NCBI GenBank assembly: GCA_001898415.1
Contig: MKTU01000049.1
Location: forward strand, 1 to 38,374
DNA from: Rhodanobacter sp. 67-28
GTDB taxonomy: Bacteria > Pseudomonadota > Gammaproteobacteria > Xanthomonadales > Rhodanobacteraceae
DNA length: 38,374 bases
Reading direction: 5' to 3'
The position numbers were made by a program, and so were the translations under genes. The notes beneath the pieces were generated by a model that searched no databases, was not told the origin of the DNA, and worked only from the letters and a program-made list of their open reading frames with translations. Positions within the stretch are counted from its first letter, which is position 1. Each line of letters starts with the position of its first letter. Below, one piece after another: positions 26,171 to 34,327 of this stretch.

Positions 26171-27016
26171 ATGATTGCCAAGCTTCCCCCGCTCGCCGAA
26201 GTGCTGGACCTGATGCCCGATGCGGTCTGCGTGGTCGATGCGGAGGGACGCCTGCTTTACGTCAACGCGAGCTTCGAACGGATACTCGGCTACGCACCAG
26301 CCGAGGTGCTCGGCCGGCGCATTTTCGAACTGGTGCATCCGGAAGACCGCGAGGCCACCTTGCGGCAAGCCGGACAGGTCATGGCCGGCGAACTGCAACG
26401 CCACTTCCGCAACCGCTACATCCACCGCGACGGCCACAGCGTGGACATCCAGTGGTCGGCACGCTGGCTGCCGGAGTACGGCGTGCGCATCGGCGTGGCC
26501 CACGAAGTCACCGAGCTGCGCCGCAACGAGCGCGAACTGGAACATCGCGCCACCCACGACCTGCTGACCGGCCTGCCCAACCGTCACCGCCTGCACGTCG
26601 AACTGCAGTACGCCATCGCCAAAGCGGCGGAAACCGGCTCTGGCCTGGCCGTGCTCTACCTCGACCTCGACGGATTCAAGGCAGTCAACGACCGCGCCGG
26701 CCACGCAACCGGCGATCGCGTGCTGCGCGAAGTGGGTCAGCGGCTGCAACAGGGCCTGCGCCAGGGCGACCTGGTGGCGCGCGTCGGCGGCGACGAGTTC
26801 GTGGCGCTGCTGCCGGGTTGCCGCGACAGCCGGGCCGCCCGCACCATCGCCGACGACCTGCGCGCCCGCCTCGGCTTGCCCTGCACCCTGCCCGACGGCC
26901 CGTTCCGCCCCGACGCCAGCATCGGCATCGCCTGCTACCCCCGCGACGGCACCGACGCCGAAGCGCTGCTGGCGCACGCCGACCGCGCGATGTACATCTC
27001 CAAGCGCCGCCAGTAG
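26171..27016 (+). CDS. PAS-GGDEF diguanylate cyclase
   Basis: The 281-residue protein makes the second messenger cyclic di-GMP. A PAS domain (about 8-115; PDAVCVVDAEGRLLYVN, then HPEDR and an RDG motif) is joined to a GGDEF domain (about 125-281) with DLLTGLPNR at its start, the intact active site GGDEF at 206-210 and the inhibitory I-site RxxD (RQGD, 197-200) five residues earlier. It should therefore be active and feedback-inhibited. No membrane segment or signal peptide is present, so it is a cytosolic sensor; the PAS ligand is unknown. Confidence 0.95.
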   Translation: MIAKLPPLAEVLDLMPDAVCVVDAEGRLLYVNASFERILGYAPAEVLGRRIFELVHPEDREATLRQAGQVMAGELQRHFRNRYIHRDGHSVDIQWSARWLPEYGVRIGVAHEVTELRRNERELEHRATHDLLTGLPNRHRLHVELQYAIAKAAETGSGLAVLYLDLDGFKAVNDRAGHATGDRVLREVGQRLQQGLRQGDLVARVGGDEFVALLPGCRDSRAARTIADDLRARLGLPCTLPDGPFRPDASIGIACYPRDGTDAEALLAHADRAMYISKRRQ

Positions 27017-27129
27017 CACGTGGCGGAAAGCCGGGCTGCGTCGCAAAAGCGCAGGCCGCGAAGCGCCGCACGAGGCCCGCGAGACACCGCCCCGTCTTCG
27101 CGACGCGATACGCGCCGCGCCACAGCAGC

Positions 27130-28731
27130 TCACGCCATGTCGAGCACCGCCCCGCGCAACACGTCCAGGTGCGACGCGTAAGGGCGCCAGCGGCCGCTGC
27201 CCCGGCCGTGGATCGGCTCGCGAACCTGGGCGGCGCTGGGCGTGGCCACCGGCGCCGCGTTCCGCTCCGGGTGGAGGCAGGCTTCCTCCATCGCGAGGCC
27301 ACAATGGTCGAGAACCTTGCGCAAGGCGACGCCCGGCTCGCGGACGAGATCCGCATAGGCCACTTCGATCATGGAATCGGGCATCGTGGTTTGCCAATGC
27401 CGCGCCAGGCGGCGGTACTGGCCGTAGTAATGAACCATGGCACGCTGGTCGTAGCTGTACGCCGCCCGGTTCCCGAACATCATGCTCAAGTTCGAGAAGC
27501 ACACCTCCAGCGGATCGCGTACCACGTGCACGATGCGCGCATGCGGCAACGCGCGGCGGATGTGGGCGACCATGCGTATGTTGGTCGGCAGTTTGTCGAT
27601 GAAGTAGCGACACCCCGGTGCCCGCCAGCGCGTCTGCACGAGATAGCGCGCACCGAGATCGGCCAGGTCCAGCTCCGCACCGCGCTCGATCGCGGCCAGC
27701 GTGCCTGCCGCGCCATGCGGGACCACCCCGGCGACCCGGCGCAACTGTTGCGGGAAATCCATGATCTCGCCGGCCGAGGCCACCTGCGAATGACTGGACA
27801 GCATGCGGTCGAGCAGCGTCGTTCCGGAGCGCGGCATGCCGACGATGAAGATCGGCTGCGGCCCTTCTTCCTGCTGCGCGCCCGGCGCCGCCGACCTTCC
27901 CAGCGAACCGGCAACCCGGATCAAGGCGTCCACCACCGCGGTCTCGCCCTGCGCATCGTACGGCCTGACCCGGTGCATCAGCGCATTGCATCGCTGCATC
28001 GCTGGCCATGCCTCATCGTATCGACCCAGGTCGTCCAGTTCCTTGAACACGGCCGCCTCGAACGCGGCGCGATTGGCCAGTTGCGCGGGAGCTCCGGCGT
28101 CGGCCGGGAGCCGCTGCAGCTGCAGGCGCAGAAAATCGAGGTGGTGGGTTTGCGCCGTCTGCGTACGCAGGTTGGCCCGCGCCAGCGCCGCATCGCCGAA
28201 GGCAGGCCAGCGATCCAGGCAGGCATCCAGGAGGCGGCCCGCTTCGTCGGTTTCGCCGCCGAACTGCCGCAGCATGGCCTGTAGATGGAGTTCGCGCGGC
28301 GCGTCGGCACCTGCGGCGACCGCGCGATCGATCATCCGCCGCGCGGCGGGGATGTCCCGCATGCCCCAGCGCAAATGGGCCTGTTCGGCCAGCAGCATGG
28401 CCGGCAGATCCGCGGCCCGCTCCAGCCGATCCAGGCAGGATCGCGCCGCGACGACCTCGCCGGCAGCGGAAAGCCCGCGCGCCAACTGGATGTCCAGCGA
28501 CGGCTGCGGATCGTCGGACTGCGCGACATCGAGCATCAAGGTCGCGGCGTCGCCCAGGCGACCACAGCGCAGCAGCACCGCCGCAAGATCCATCTGCACG
28601 AACGGGTTGGCGGGGACCTGCCGAAGCAGCGATTCCAGCGCCTCCCGCGCCGCGTCGAACTGCTGCTCGGCAAACCATTGCCGCGCCCGGCGACCGAGCG
28701 GAAACGCCACCGTATCCAGATGACTGTTCAT
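27130..28731 (-). CDS. TPR-containing sulfotransferase family protein
   Basis: A 533-residue two-part protein. Residues about 15-260 are TPR-like helices (QQFDAAREALESLLRQVPANP and similar). The C-terminal part is a sulfotransferase-family domain with the 5'-phosphosulphate loop FIVGMPRSGTTLL (295-307) and the 3'-phosphate motif HVVRDPLEVCFSN. Such proteins are thought to sulphate tyrosine, sugars or small molecules, using PAPS; the substrate here is unknown. The ATG at 28731 (MNSHLDTVAF) is the only start near the beginning of the TPR region. No signal peptide. Divergent from the VOC gene. Confidence 0.88.
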   Translation of the reverse strand: MNSHLDTVAFPLGRRARQWFAEQQFDAAREALESLLRQVPANPFVQMDLAAVLLRCGRLGDAATLMLDVAQSDDPQPSLDIQLARGLSAAGEVVAARSCLDRLERAADLPAMLLAEQAHLRWGMRDIPAARRMIDRAVAAGADAPRELHLQAMLRQFGGETDEAGRLLDACLDRWPAFGDAALARANLRTQTAQTHHLDFLRLQLQRLPADAGAPAQLANRAAFEAAVFKELDDLGRYDEAWPAMQRCNALMHRVRPYDAQGETAVVDALIRVAGSLGRSAAPGAQQEEGPQPIFIVGMPRSGTTLLDRMLSSHSQVASAGEIMDFPQQLRRVAGVVPHGAAGTLAAIERGAELDLADLGARYLVQTRWRAPGCRYFIDKLPTNIRMVAHIRRALPHARIVHVVRDPLEVCFSNLSMMFGNRAAYSYDQRAMVHYYGQYRRLARHWQTTMPDSMIEVAYADLVREPGVALRKVLDHCGLAMEEACLHPERNAAPVATPSAAQVREPIHGRGSGRWRPYASHLDVLRGAVLDMA

Positions 28732-28935
28732 GGCACAACGTCCGGATGCAAAACGATCGACCTCGCACTCGTCGGGCCGCAACCGGCCGCAGTCCGTGCA
28801 GTTTGCCACGGCACATCGACGCACATGGCCTGATGTCGCCAGCCGCGCATGGCGGAATAGCGGGATGTCGATCTGCCCGCCACTCGTTCGTCGCAGATCA
28901 TGCAAGCCACGCCGCCCACAACCCGGAGAACACGC

Positions 28936-29415
28936 ATGACCAGCAAGAACTCGATCTGCCTGTGGTACGACGGCGCCGCCCTGGAGGCCGCCACGTTCTA
29001 CGCCAAGACCTTCCCCGACACCACCGTCGGCGCCATTCATCGGGCGCCAGGCGACTATCCCTCCGGCAAGGAAGGCGACGTGCTGACGGTCGAGTTCACG
29101 GTCATGGGCATCCCGTGCCTGGGCCTGAACGGTGGCCCGACCTTCCGGCACAACGAGTCGTTCTCGTTCCAGGTGGCGACCGACGACCAGGCTGAAACCG
29201 ACCGCCTGTGGAACGCGATCATCGACAACGGCGGCCAGCCCAGCGCCTGCGGCTGGTGCAAGGACAAGTGGGGCCTGTCGTGGCAAATCACCCCGCGCGC
29301 ACTGATGGCGGCGATCAGCGATCCCGACCCCGCCGTCGCCCGGCGCGCGTTCAACGCGATGATGGACATGACCAAGATCGACATCGCCGCGATCGAGGCG
29401 GCCCGGCGCGGCTGA
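28936..29415 (+). CDS. VOC superfamily protein (PhnB/3-dmu-9_3-mt type)
   Basis: A 159-residue protein of the glyoxalase/VOC fold with the typical opening SICLWYDGAALEAATFYAKTFP, the GLNGGPTFRHNESFSF segment and a C-terminal GLSWQITP, as in the PhnB-like family formerly called 3-demethylubiquinone-9 3-methyltransferase. Its true reaction is unknown. CCGGAGAA precedes the ATG at 28936; an in-frame ATG at 28900 lacks it. A GST gene follows 98 bases later. Confidence 0.9.
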   Translation: MTSKNSICLWYDGAALEAATFYAKTFPDTTVGAIHRAPGDYPSGKEGDVLTVEFTVMGIPCLGLNGGPTFRHNESFSFQVATDDQAETDRLWNAIIDNGGQPSACGWCKDKWGLSWQITPRALMAAISDPDPAVARRAFNAMMDMTKIDIAAIEAARRG

Positions 29416-29513
29416 TGCGTTTCAACCGCCGGCGCTGGCCCCCACCGCCTGCGCAGCGAACCGAGCGCTGCCGCCACCCGACATGACATCGCGTATCCAC
29501 CCGGAGTCTCGCC

Positions 29514-30170
29514 GTGATCCCCACCATCACCGCTTTTGAAAGCTCGCCGGATCGCGGCCAGGGCCTCGCGCGCGACATGCGCGTGCGCTGGGCACTCGAG
29601 GAAGTGGGCCAAGCCTGCCAGGTCCGCCTCGTCTCGTTCGGCACGATGAAGCAGCCTGCCCACCTGGCGCTGCATCCGTTCGGGCAGATCCCCACCTACG
29701 AGGAAGGCGAGCTGACATTGTTCGAGTCGGGCGCGATCGTGCTCCACCTCGCGCAACACCACGCCGGTCTGTTGCCCGACGACGTGAATGCCCGGGCGCG
29801 CGCCATCATGTGGATGTTCGCCGCACTCAACACGGTGGAGCCGCCGATCCTCGATCTGCAGACCGCCAGGTTCCTGGAAGGCGACAAGCCATGGGCCGCA
29901 GAACGACTGCCGCTCATCAAGAATCGCATCCGCAACCGGCTGGGCCAGCTCGCCGTCCGGCTGGGCGATGCCGACTGGCTCGACGGCGCGTTCAGCGCCG
30001 GCGACCTCATGATGGTCCACACGCTGCTGCGCCTGAAGCCATCCGGCATGCTCGCTGAATATCCGCACCTCGCCGCCTATGTCGCCCGCGGTGAAGCGCG
30101 GCCCGCGTACAAGCGCGCGTTCGCCGCGCAGCTGGCGGTGTTCACCGGCAAACACGCCGCCGACGGTTGA
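29514..30170 (+). CDS. Glutathione S-transferase family protein
   Basis: A 218-residue cytosolic GST. The N-terminal thioredoxin-fold half holds HPFGQIPTYEEGELTLFESGAIVLHLAQ (seen in part), with the cis-Pro of GQIPT and the ES pair that binds glutathione's gamma-glutamyl part. The C-terminal helical domain contains FSAGDLMM, the conserved N-cap box. The start is GTG, set by CGGAG (29502-29506) eight bases upstream. It follows the VOC gene in the same direction; together they suggest detoxification. The substrate is unknown. Confidence 0.93.
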   Translation: MIPTITAFESSPDRGQGLARDMRVRWALEEVGQACQVRLVSFGTMKQPAHLALHPFGQIPTYEEGELTLFESGAIVLHLAQHHAGLLPDDVNARARAIMWMFAALNTVEPPILDLQTARFLEGDKPWAAERLPLIKNRIRNRLGQLAVRLGDADWLDGAFSAGDLMMVHTLLRLKPSGMLAEYPHLAAYVARGEARPAYKRAFAAQLAVFTGKHAADG

Positions 30171-30241
30171 GGCGCCTCGGCAACCTGCGCCTTCGGCGGA
30201 ACAGGATCTCCGGGAAGGCTGCAGATCATGCGGCCGACGCT

Positions 30242-30469
30242 TCAGCTCATCCGTGCCAGGCAGCCATCCAACTGCCGTCCCCGCCGGGTGAGCTTGCCGT
30301 CGAAACTCAACGTGCACAGCTTCCAGCCGGCTTCCCGCAAGGCGTTCAGGCCGCGACCGGTGGTGAAGGTTCCAGACGGTACTCCGGAGGCACGCAGCTC
30401 TTCCTTGTTGCTGTGGTAATACCCCTTCGGTACGCAAGCACCGGACAGGGGCGCGAAACTGGTCCTCAG
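30242..30469 (-). pseudogene. Remnant of a small exported protein, no start codon
   Basis: The minus strand reads about 75 codons with protein-like composition and no start: SFAPLSGACVPKGYYHSNKEEL, then ASGVPSGTFTTGRGLNALREAG, ending CLARMS and a stop at 30242. LSGAC resembles the end of a lipoprotein signal peptide, so an N-terminal part seems lost upstream, where the frame runs into the end of the coiled-coil gene. It could instead be a small gene with a non-standard start. The family is not recognised. Confidence 0.38.
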
Positions 30470-30741
30470 CCTGCCGCGCCCTCCGGTGGCGGCTGCAGTT
30501 TCTGCTGCAATGCCTCCAGATCCGCAATCACCGCCTCCAGTGCATCATGGAGTTGGCCCTGGCGGTTCATCAGATCGTCGATCTTGTCGGTCTGCTTCAG
30601 CTTCGACAATTCACCGTCGAACAACAGCCAGATCGCCGTCAGGTGCTCCACATTGTTCCTGGCGTAGTGGCGCATTTCCTTGAGCTGCGCCAGCGTGTCA
30701 GTCACGTGATCGAGTTGCTTGCCGGCATTTTCATCGGCCAT
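30466..30741 (-). CDS. Small hypothetical coiled-coil protein
   Basis: A 91-residue, mostly helical protein (MADENAGKQLDHVTDTLAQLKEMRHYARNN at its start, seen in part) with heptad-like Leu spacing through LDGELSK-type and HDALEAVIADLEALQQKL segments and a Pro-rich tail QPPPEGAAG. GGGAG lies upstream of the ATG at 30741, which fixes the start. No family is recognised. It lies between the second DUF2975-Xre module and the remnant at 30242-30469, on the same strand as both. Confidence 0.6.
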   Translation of the reverse strand: MADENAGKQLDHVTDTLAQLKEMRHYARNNVEHLTAIWLLFDGELSKLKQTDKIDDLMNRQGQLHDALEAVIADLEALQQKLQPPPEGAAG

Positions 30742-30897
30742 GACATGCTCCCGGGAGTAGTCCGGCCATGCTACGAACACCACCTCCACGACAACGTGAA
30801 GCTGCCGTGCCGCTTTCGTTCAATCCTGGTCCCGGCGACCTGGCCATTCGTCGTGACCTTTCCTGCAGTACGAACGCACATCGCCCGTGTCGCTTCT

Positions 30898-31128
30898 TCA
30901 GCGCACCGACGTCCCGGCGGCGTCGTCGGGCTCCCAACGCAGCAGATCGCCCGGCTGGCATTCCAGCACCTCGCACAACGCAGCGAGGGTGGTGAAACGC
31001 ACGGCCTTGGCACGGCCGTTCTTGAGCACCGCCAGGTTGGCGGGCGTGATGCCGATGTGCTCGGCCAGGGTGCCGACGGCCATCTTGCGGCGGGCCAGCA
31101 TGACATCGATGTCCACCAGGATGGCCAT
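30898..31128 (-). CDS. Small Xre-family regulator, YozG-like (module 2)
   Basis: A 76-residue helix-turn-helix protein: MAILVDIDVMLARRKMAVG, then LAEHIGITPANLAVLKNGRAKAVRFTTLAALCEVLECQPGDLLRW (seen in part), with a short acidic tail. It is a paralogue of the regulator at 14527-14739, but its wording matches what I recall of Streptomyces and related actinobacterial homologues more closely. Its ATG shares one base with the stop of the preceding DUF2975 gene (TGATG), as in module 1. Predicted to repress its own operon through the repeats at 31649-31706. Confidence 0.92.
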   Translation of the reverse strand: MAILVDIDVMLARRKMAVGTLAEHIGITPANLAVLKNGRAKAVRFTTLAALCEVLECQPGDLLRWEPDDAAGTSVR

Positions 31129-31634
31129 CAGATCACCTCGTCCAGTTCGGACTTGAGCTGCCTGGCCTGCGAATCCAGCGCGACCGCCTGCGCCAGCAAC
31201 ATCCGCAGCACCAGCACGATCAGCGCCACGCCGGCGATCACCAGCGATGCGCCGCAGACCATGGCGATCAGGCCCGGGGCGATTTCGTCGCCGGGCGTGA
31301 TGCGGTTGGCGTGCGCGGCCACCACCGCCATGCCGAACGTGAGCGCCGAGGCTGCCGCGATGGCTCCGATCACGATGTCGACGTAGCGGAAGGCCGCGGA
31401 CGAGAACACCGTGCCGCGCCGGACCATGGTCAGCAACCGCCAGATGCAGACCGCAGTCACCTGCATCGTCAACACGCCGAGGATGACGATCACCACCAGC
31501 GGAATGCGCACGTCCGCGCGCGCCGATTCCAGGTCATGCCACAACAACGGTGCGATCACGCCCTGCACCACCAGGGAACCCGCCAGCGCGATCGCAATCA
31601 CGGCGCGCAGCGCCAGCACCGCAAAATCCCCCAT
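31128..31634 (-). CDS. DUF2975 membrane protein (module 2)
   Basis: A 168-residue protein with four membrane helices (about 5-27, 42-66, 85-107 and 123-148). Between helices 2 and 3 is the conserved WRLLTMVRRGTVFSSAAFRYVD segment, and the end QARQLKSELDEVI is the family's usual closing motif. GGAGAG precedes the ATG at 31634. Function unknown. It is far closer in wording to actinobacterial DUF2975 proteins, as I remember them, than to the module 1 protein, suggesting separate acquisition. Coupled to the Xre gene by a one-base overlap. Confidence 0.9.
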   Translation of the reverse strand: MGDFAVLALRAVIAIALAGSLVVQGVIAPLLWHDLESARADVRIPLVVIVILGVLTMQVTAVCIWRLLTMVRRGTVFSSAAFRYVDIVIGAIAAASALTFGMAVVAAHANRITPGDEIAPGLIAMVCGASLVIAGVALIVLVLRMLLAQAVALDSQARQLKSELDEVI

Positions 31635-31648
31635 CGTTGCTCTCCACG

Positions 31649-31706
31649 TATCGTTTAGTGACCGCAATATATCGCAAAACGATATATTAGCAATGAAAAA
31701 CGATAT
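31649..31706 (-). promoter_or_regulatory. Promoter and operator array of DUF2975-Xre module 2
   Basis: AATATATCG (31666-31674) and CGATATATT (31680-31688) form a perfect 9-bp inverted repeat with spacer CAAAA. AAAACGATAT occurs at 31676-31685 and again at 31697-31706, exactly 21 bases apart, and TATCGTTT (31649-31656) is a further inverted copy. On the minus strand TTGCTA (31693-31688) and TATATT (31671-31666), 16 bases apart, make a promoter overlapped by the inverted repeat. This fits tight autorepression by the module's Xre protein. Confidence 0.65.
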
Positions 31707-31913
31707 GATCGTCCTGCCCTCCCAAAACCTCCGCCGTCGCATCAGTCAGCGCACGCTCCGGTGAGGACAACGCCACCTCGCCACCGAAGAGAGCCGCAGC
31801 GGGCGAGCGGGGGAAGCCGACTCGATTGCCTCGCCCCTCCCGGAGCCGCGTCAGCCGTATGATTCGCCCGATCAGGGCAAGGGGAAACACCACCGACACG
31901 CTGGAGAAACGAC

Positions 31914-32342
31914 ATGACAGACAAGCACACGGGTAGCTGTTTCTGCGGTGCCGTGGAGATCGAGGTCTCCGGCGCGCCCGAAGCAATGGGGTACTGCCAC
32001 TGCGGCTCCTGCCGCTCCTGGTCGGCCGGACCGGTGAATGCATTCACGTTGTGGAAACCCGCCAGCGTCAGGGTAACCAAGGGGTCGGAATTCGTCGGGC
32101 ATTTCCAGAAGACGGAAACCAGCGACCGCCAGTTCTGCAAGCAATGCGGCGGGCACCTGATGACCGACCATCCGACGCTGGGCCTGACCGACGTCTACGC
32201 CGCCACCATCCCGGATCTCGACTTCGTACCCGCCGTCCACGTGAACTATGCCGAGACCGTGCTGCGGATGAAGGACGGCTTGCCCAAGCTGAGAGACTTC
32301 CCGGCCGAGCTTGGCGGATCGGGGCAAGCCCTGCCCGAGTGA
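31914..32342 (+). CDS. GFA (CENP-V/glutathione-dependent formaldehyde-activating) family protein
   Basis: A 142-residue zinc protein. The Cys pattern of the family is complete: GSCFCGAV (zinc pair), YCHCGSCRSWSAG and FCKQCGGHL. Named members were proposed to bind S-hydroxymethyl-glutathione, but the role of most is unknown. GGAG precedes the ATG. It is transcribed away from the DUF2975-Xre module and appears to be a single gene. Confidence 0.92.
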   Translation: MTDKHTGSCFCGAVEIEVSGAPEAMGYCHCGSCRSWSAGPVNAFTLWKPASVRVTKGSEFVGHFQKTETSDRQFCKQCGGHLMTDHPTLGLTDVYAATIPDLDFVPAVHVNYAETVLRMKDGLPKLRDFPAELGGSGQALPE

Positions 32343-32657
32343 CGTCCAGGCGGATAGCCCATGGACGGGCAGTGGTCCTGACGCACGTGCAACGAAACAG
32401 CGGGGCTTGCCGTGGCGGACGACAATCGAACTTGATCAGCCTCGACCCCTGTTTGATTCCCGCATCGAACCTGGTGCCACACCCACGCTACCTGGCGATT
32501 GGCCCCGCTTCCCTCCTGGTCTATGCTCACGCCCCGGCGTCGCAAGCCGCCTCCGGGTCTGCGGGAAGGGTTCAACCCACTTGTCCATCGCTGGCCACCA
32601 TCGACCTTTGTGCAGCCGGGATTGCGGACCTTCGGCATTCATTGCATGGAGGTTGTC
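32343..32657 (+). other. Intergenic region with possible promoter for the ankyrin gene
   Basis: This 315-base gap has no ORF of coding character. TTGGCC (32499-32504) and TATGCT (32522-32527), 17 bases apart, are a fair promoter match 130 bases before the ankyrin-repeat gene, implying a long leader. No repeats or strong hairpins were noticed. Confidence 0.35.
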
Positions 32658-34220
32658 ATGAAGAACCTGCCCGCCCGTCCGCATCTGGACCATCTGAAGA
32701 AACAGGCCAAGCGGCTGCTCGAGGACGTGCGCCACGGCGAGCTCGATGCGCTCGAACGCGTTCGCCTTGCCTTGCCCGGCGCCGCCCGGCTCGATCACGC
32801 CGCCATCGCCGCCATGGAACTGCGCCTGCACGACGCGCAGTCCTGCATCGCACGCGAGTATGGTTTCGGCTCGTGGTCGCAGTTGAAGGATTACGTCGCG
32901 CTGCAGGCCGCCTCGGTCGACATGCACGCGCGCAAACGCCAGTGGATGCACTGGGTCTTCGGCCACGGCTACCAGACGGCCAAACCCGCACTGGCCGAGC
33001 GACTGCTGCGCGAACATGCGGACCTGCTGGCCGGCGCGCCCGCGCTTGCCTGTGCCATCGGCGACGTCGCCACAGTGCAGGCCGCCCTCGCAGCCGATCC
33101 CGCCTGGGCCACGACGGCGCGCGCCGACAACGGCATGCCGCCGCTCGCCTGCGCCACCTTTTCCGGGCTGATCGCCCTGCCCGCCTGCGCGCCGGGCATT
33201 CGTGCCTGCGCGGACCTGCTGCTCGATGCCGGCGCGGACCCGGATGCGCGATGGACCGATCCGGAGCTGCCGCACGATTCGCTCAGCGTCCTGTACGGCG
33301 CCGCCGGTCGCAACCACGACATCGCACTCACGCGGCGACTGCTGCAAGCCGGCGCCAACCCCAACGACAACGAATCGCTCTACCACGCCACCGAGATCGC
33401 CGACAGCACGATTGTCCGCCTGCTGCTCGAGGCCGGTGCCCGCGTGACCGGCTGCAACGCGCTGTTCCGCGCGCTCGACCACGAGCATCCCGACACGGTG
33501 CGCCTGCTGCTCGCCCACGGGGGTGACCCGAACGAACCCGGCCCGGACGGCAGCCCCTTGCTGCACGCGATCCGCCGCCGTCGCTCGCCCGCGACCATCG
33601 GCCTGCTGCTCGACGCCGGCGCCGATCCTTCGGCAAGCAACGGTCACGGCGTCTCCGCCTATCGCCTGGCGTGCTGCCTTGGCCTCGTCGAAGTGGCCCG
33701 GCAACTGGTGCGAGCCGGCGCGGTGCCCGACGACCGCCCGCATGACGCCTTCCTCGGCGCGTGCGCGCGAGGCGATCGCGCCAACGTGCAGGCGATGCTG
33801 GCCGACGACCCGGGCCTCATCGGCAAACTGCCGTCGGCCGCCTTGCGCCTGCTGCCGGAAATGGCCGCCGGCAACGAGGAGGAAGCAGTGCGCGTGATGG
33901 TTGAGGCAGGCTGGCCGATCACGACGCGCGGCGGCGACATCGACGGCAGCGCGCTCAACTGGGCGGTATTCCGCGGCAACGCATCGCTCGCACGCTTCCT
34001 GCTCGCCCATGGCGCGCGCTACGACGAGCGCCACGGTTTCAAGGACAACGTCTACGGCACGCTCAGCTTCGCGTCCCGGGCCGAGACCACGCCCGGCGGC
34101 GACTGGCTGGCCTGCGCGGAAGCGCTGATCGACGCCGGTTCGCCCATACCGGAGGAGCGCTACGCGTTTCCGGAAGAGATCGCCGCGTATTTCGACGGTT
34201 TGCGCTCGGGTACGGACTGA
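32658..34220 (+). CDS. Ankyrin-repeat protein
   Basis: A 520-residue cytosolic protein. Its N-terminal 85 residues (HLKKQAKRLLEDVRHGELDALERVR and EYGFGSWSQLKDYV) are a helical region commonly found before ankyrin repeats in bacterial proteins. Then follow about nine degenerate ankyrin units with the LLLxAGADP turn, for example LLLDAGADPDARW, LLQAGANPND, LLLEAGARV and LLLDAGADPSAS. It should bind a protein partner; none is evident. GGAGG lies five bases before the ATG at 32658, which sets the start. A strong terminator follows. Confidence 0.9.
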   Translation: MKNLPARPHLDHLKKQAKRLLEDVRHGELDALERVRLALPGAARLDHAAIAAMELRLHDAQSCIAREYGFGSWSQLKDYVALQAASVDMHARKRQWMHWVFGHGYQTAKPALAERLLREHADLLAGAPALACAIGDVATVQAALAADPAWATTARADNGMPPLACATFSGLIALPACAPGIRACADLLLDAGADPDARWTDPELPHDSLSVLYGAAGRNHDIALTRRLLQAGANPNDNESLYHATEIADSTIVRLLLEAGARVTGCNALFRALDHEHPDTVRLLLAHGGDPNEPGPDGSPLLHAIRRRRSPATIGLLLDAGADPSASNGHGVSAYRLACCLGLVEVARQLVRAGAVPDDRPHDAFLGACARGDRANVQAMLADDPGLIGKLPSAALRLLPEMAAGNEEEAVRVMVEAGWPITTRGGDIDGSALNWAVFRGNASLARFLLAHGARYDERHGFKDNVYGTLSFASRAETTPGGDWLACAEALIDAGSPIPEERYAFPEEIAAYFDGLRSGTD

Positions 34221-34242
34221 GCGCAGCGGCGCACCATGAAAG

Positions 34243-34284
34243 AAGGGGTCGGCGTGTCGAAAGCGCACGCCGACCCCTTATTTT
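34243..34284 (+). terminator. Strong bidirectional terminator
   Basis: AAGGGGTCGGCGTG (34243-34256) and CACGCCGACCCCTT (34266-34279) make a perfect 14-bp stem with a 9-base loop, followed by ATTTT. It lies 22 bases after the ankyrin gene and also closes the converging minus-strand gene at 34328. Confidence 0.9.
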
Positions 34285-34327
34285 GCTCTGTCACGCCCGG
34301 AGCGGCCGCCGGCCGCTTCGAACGCAA

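Noticed and set aside
28732..29286. N-terminal extension of the TPR-sulfotransferase to more than 700 residues
   Set aside because: The extension is antisense to the VOC gene and has no recognisable domain; the ATG at 28731 begins where TPR-like sequence begins.
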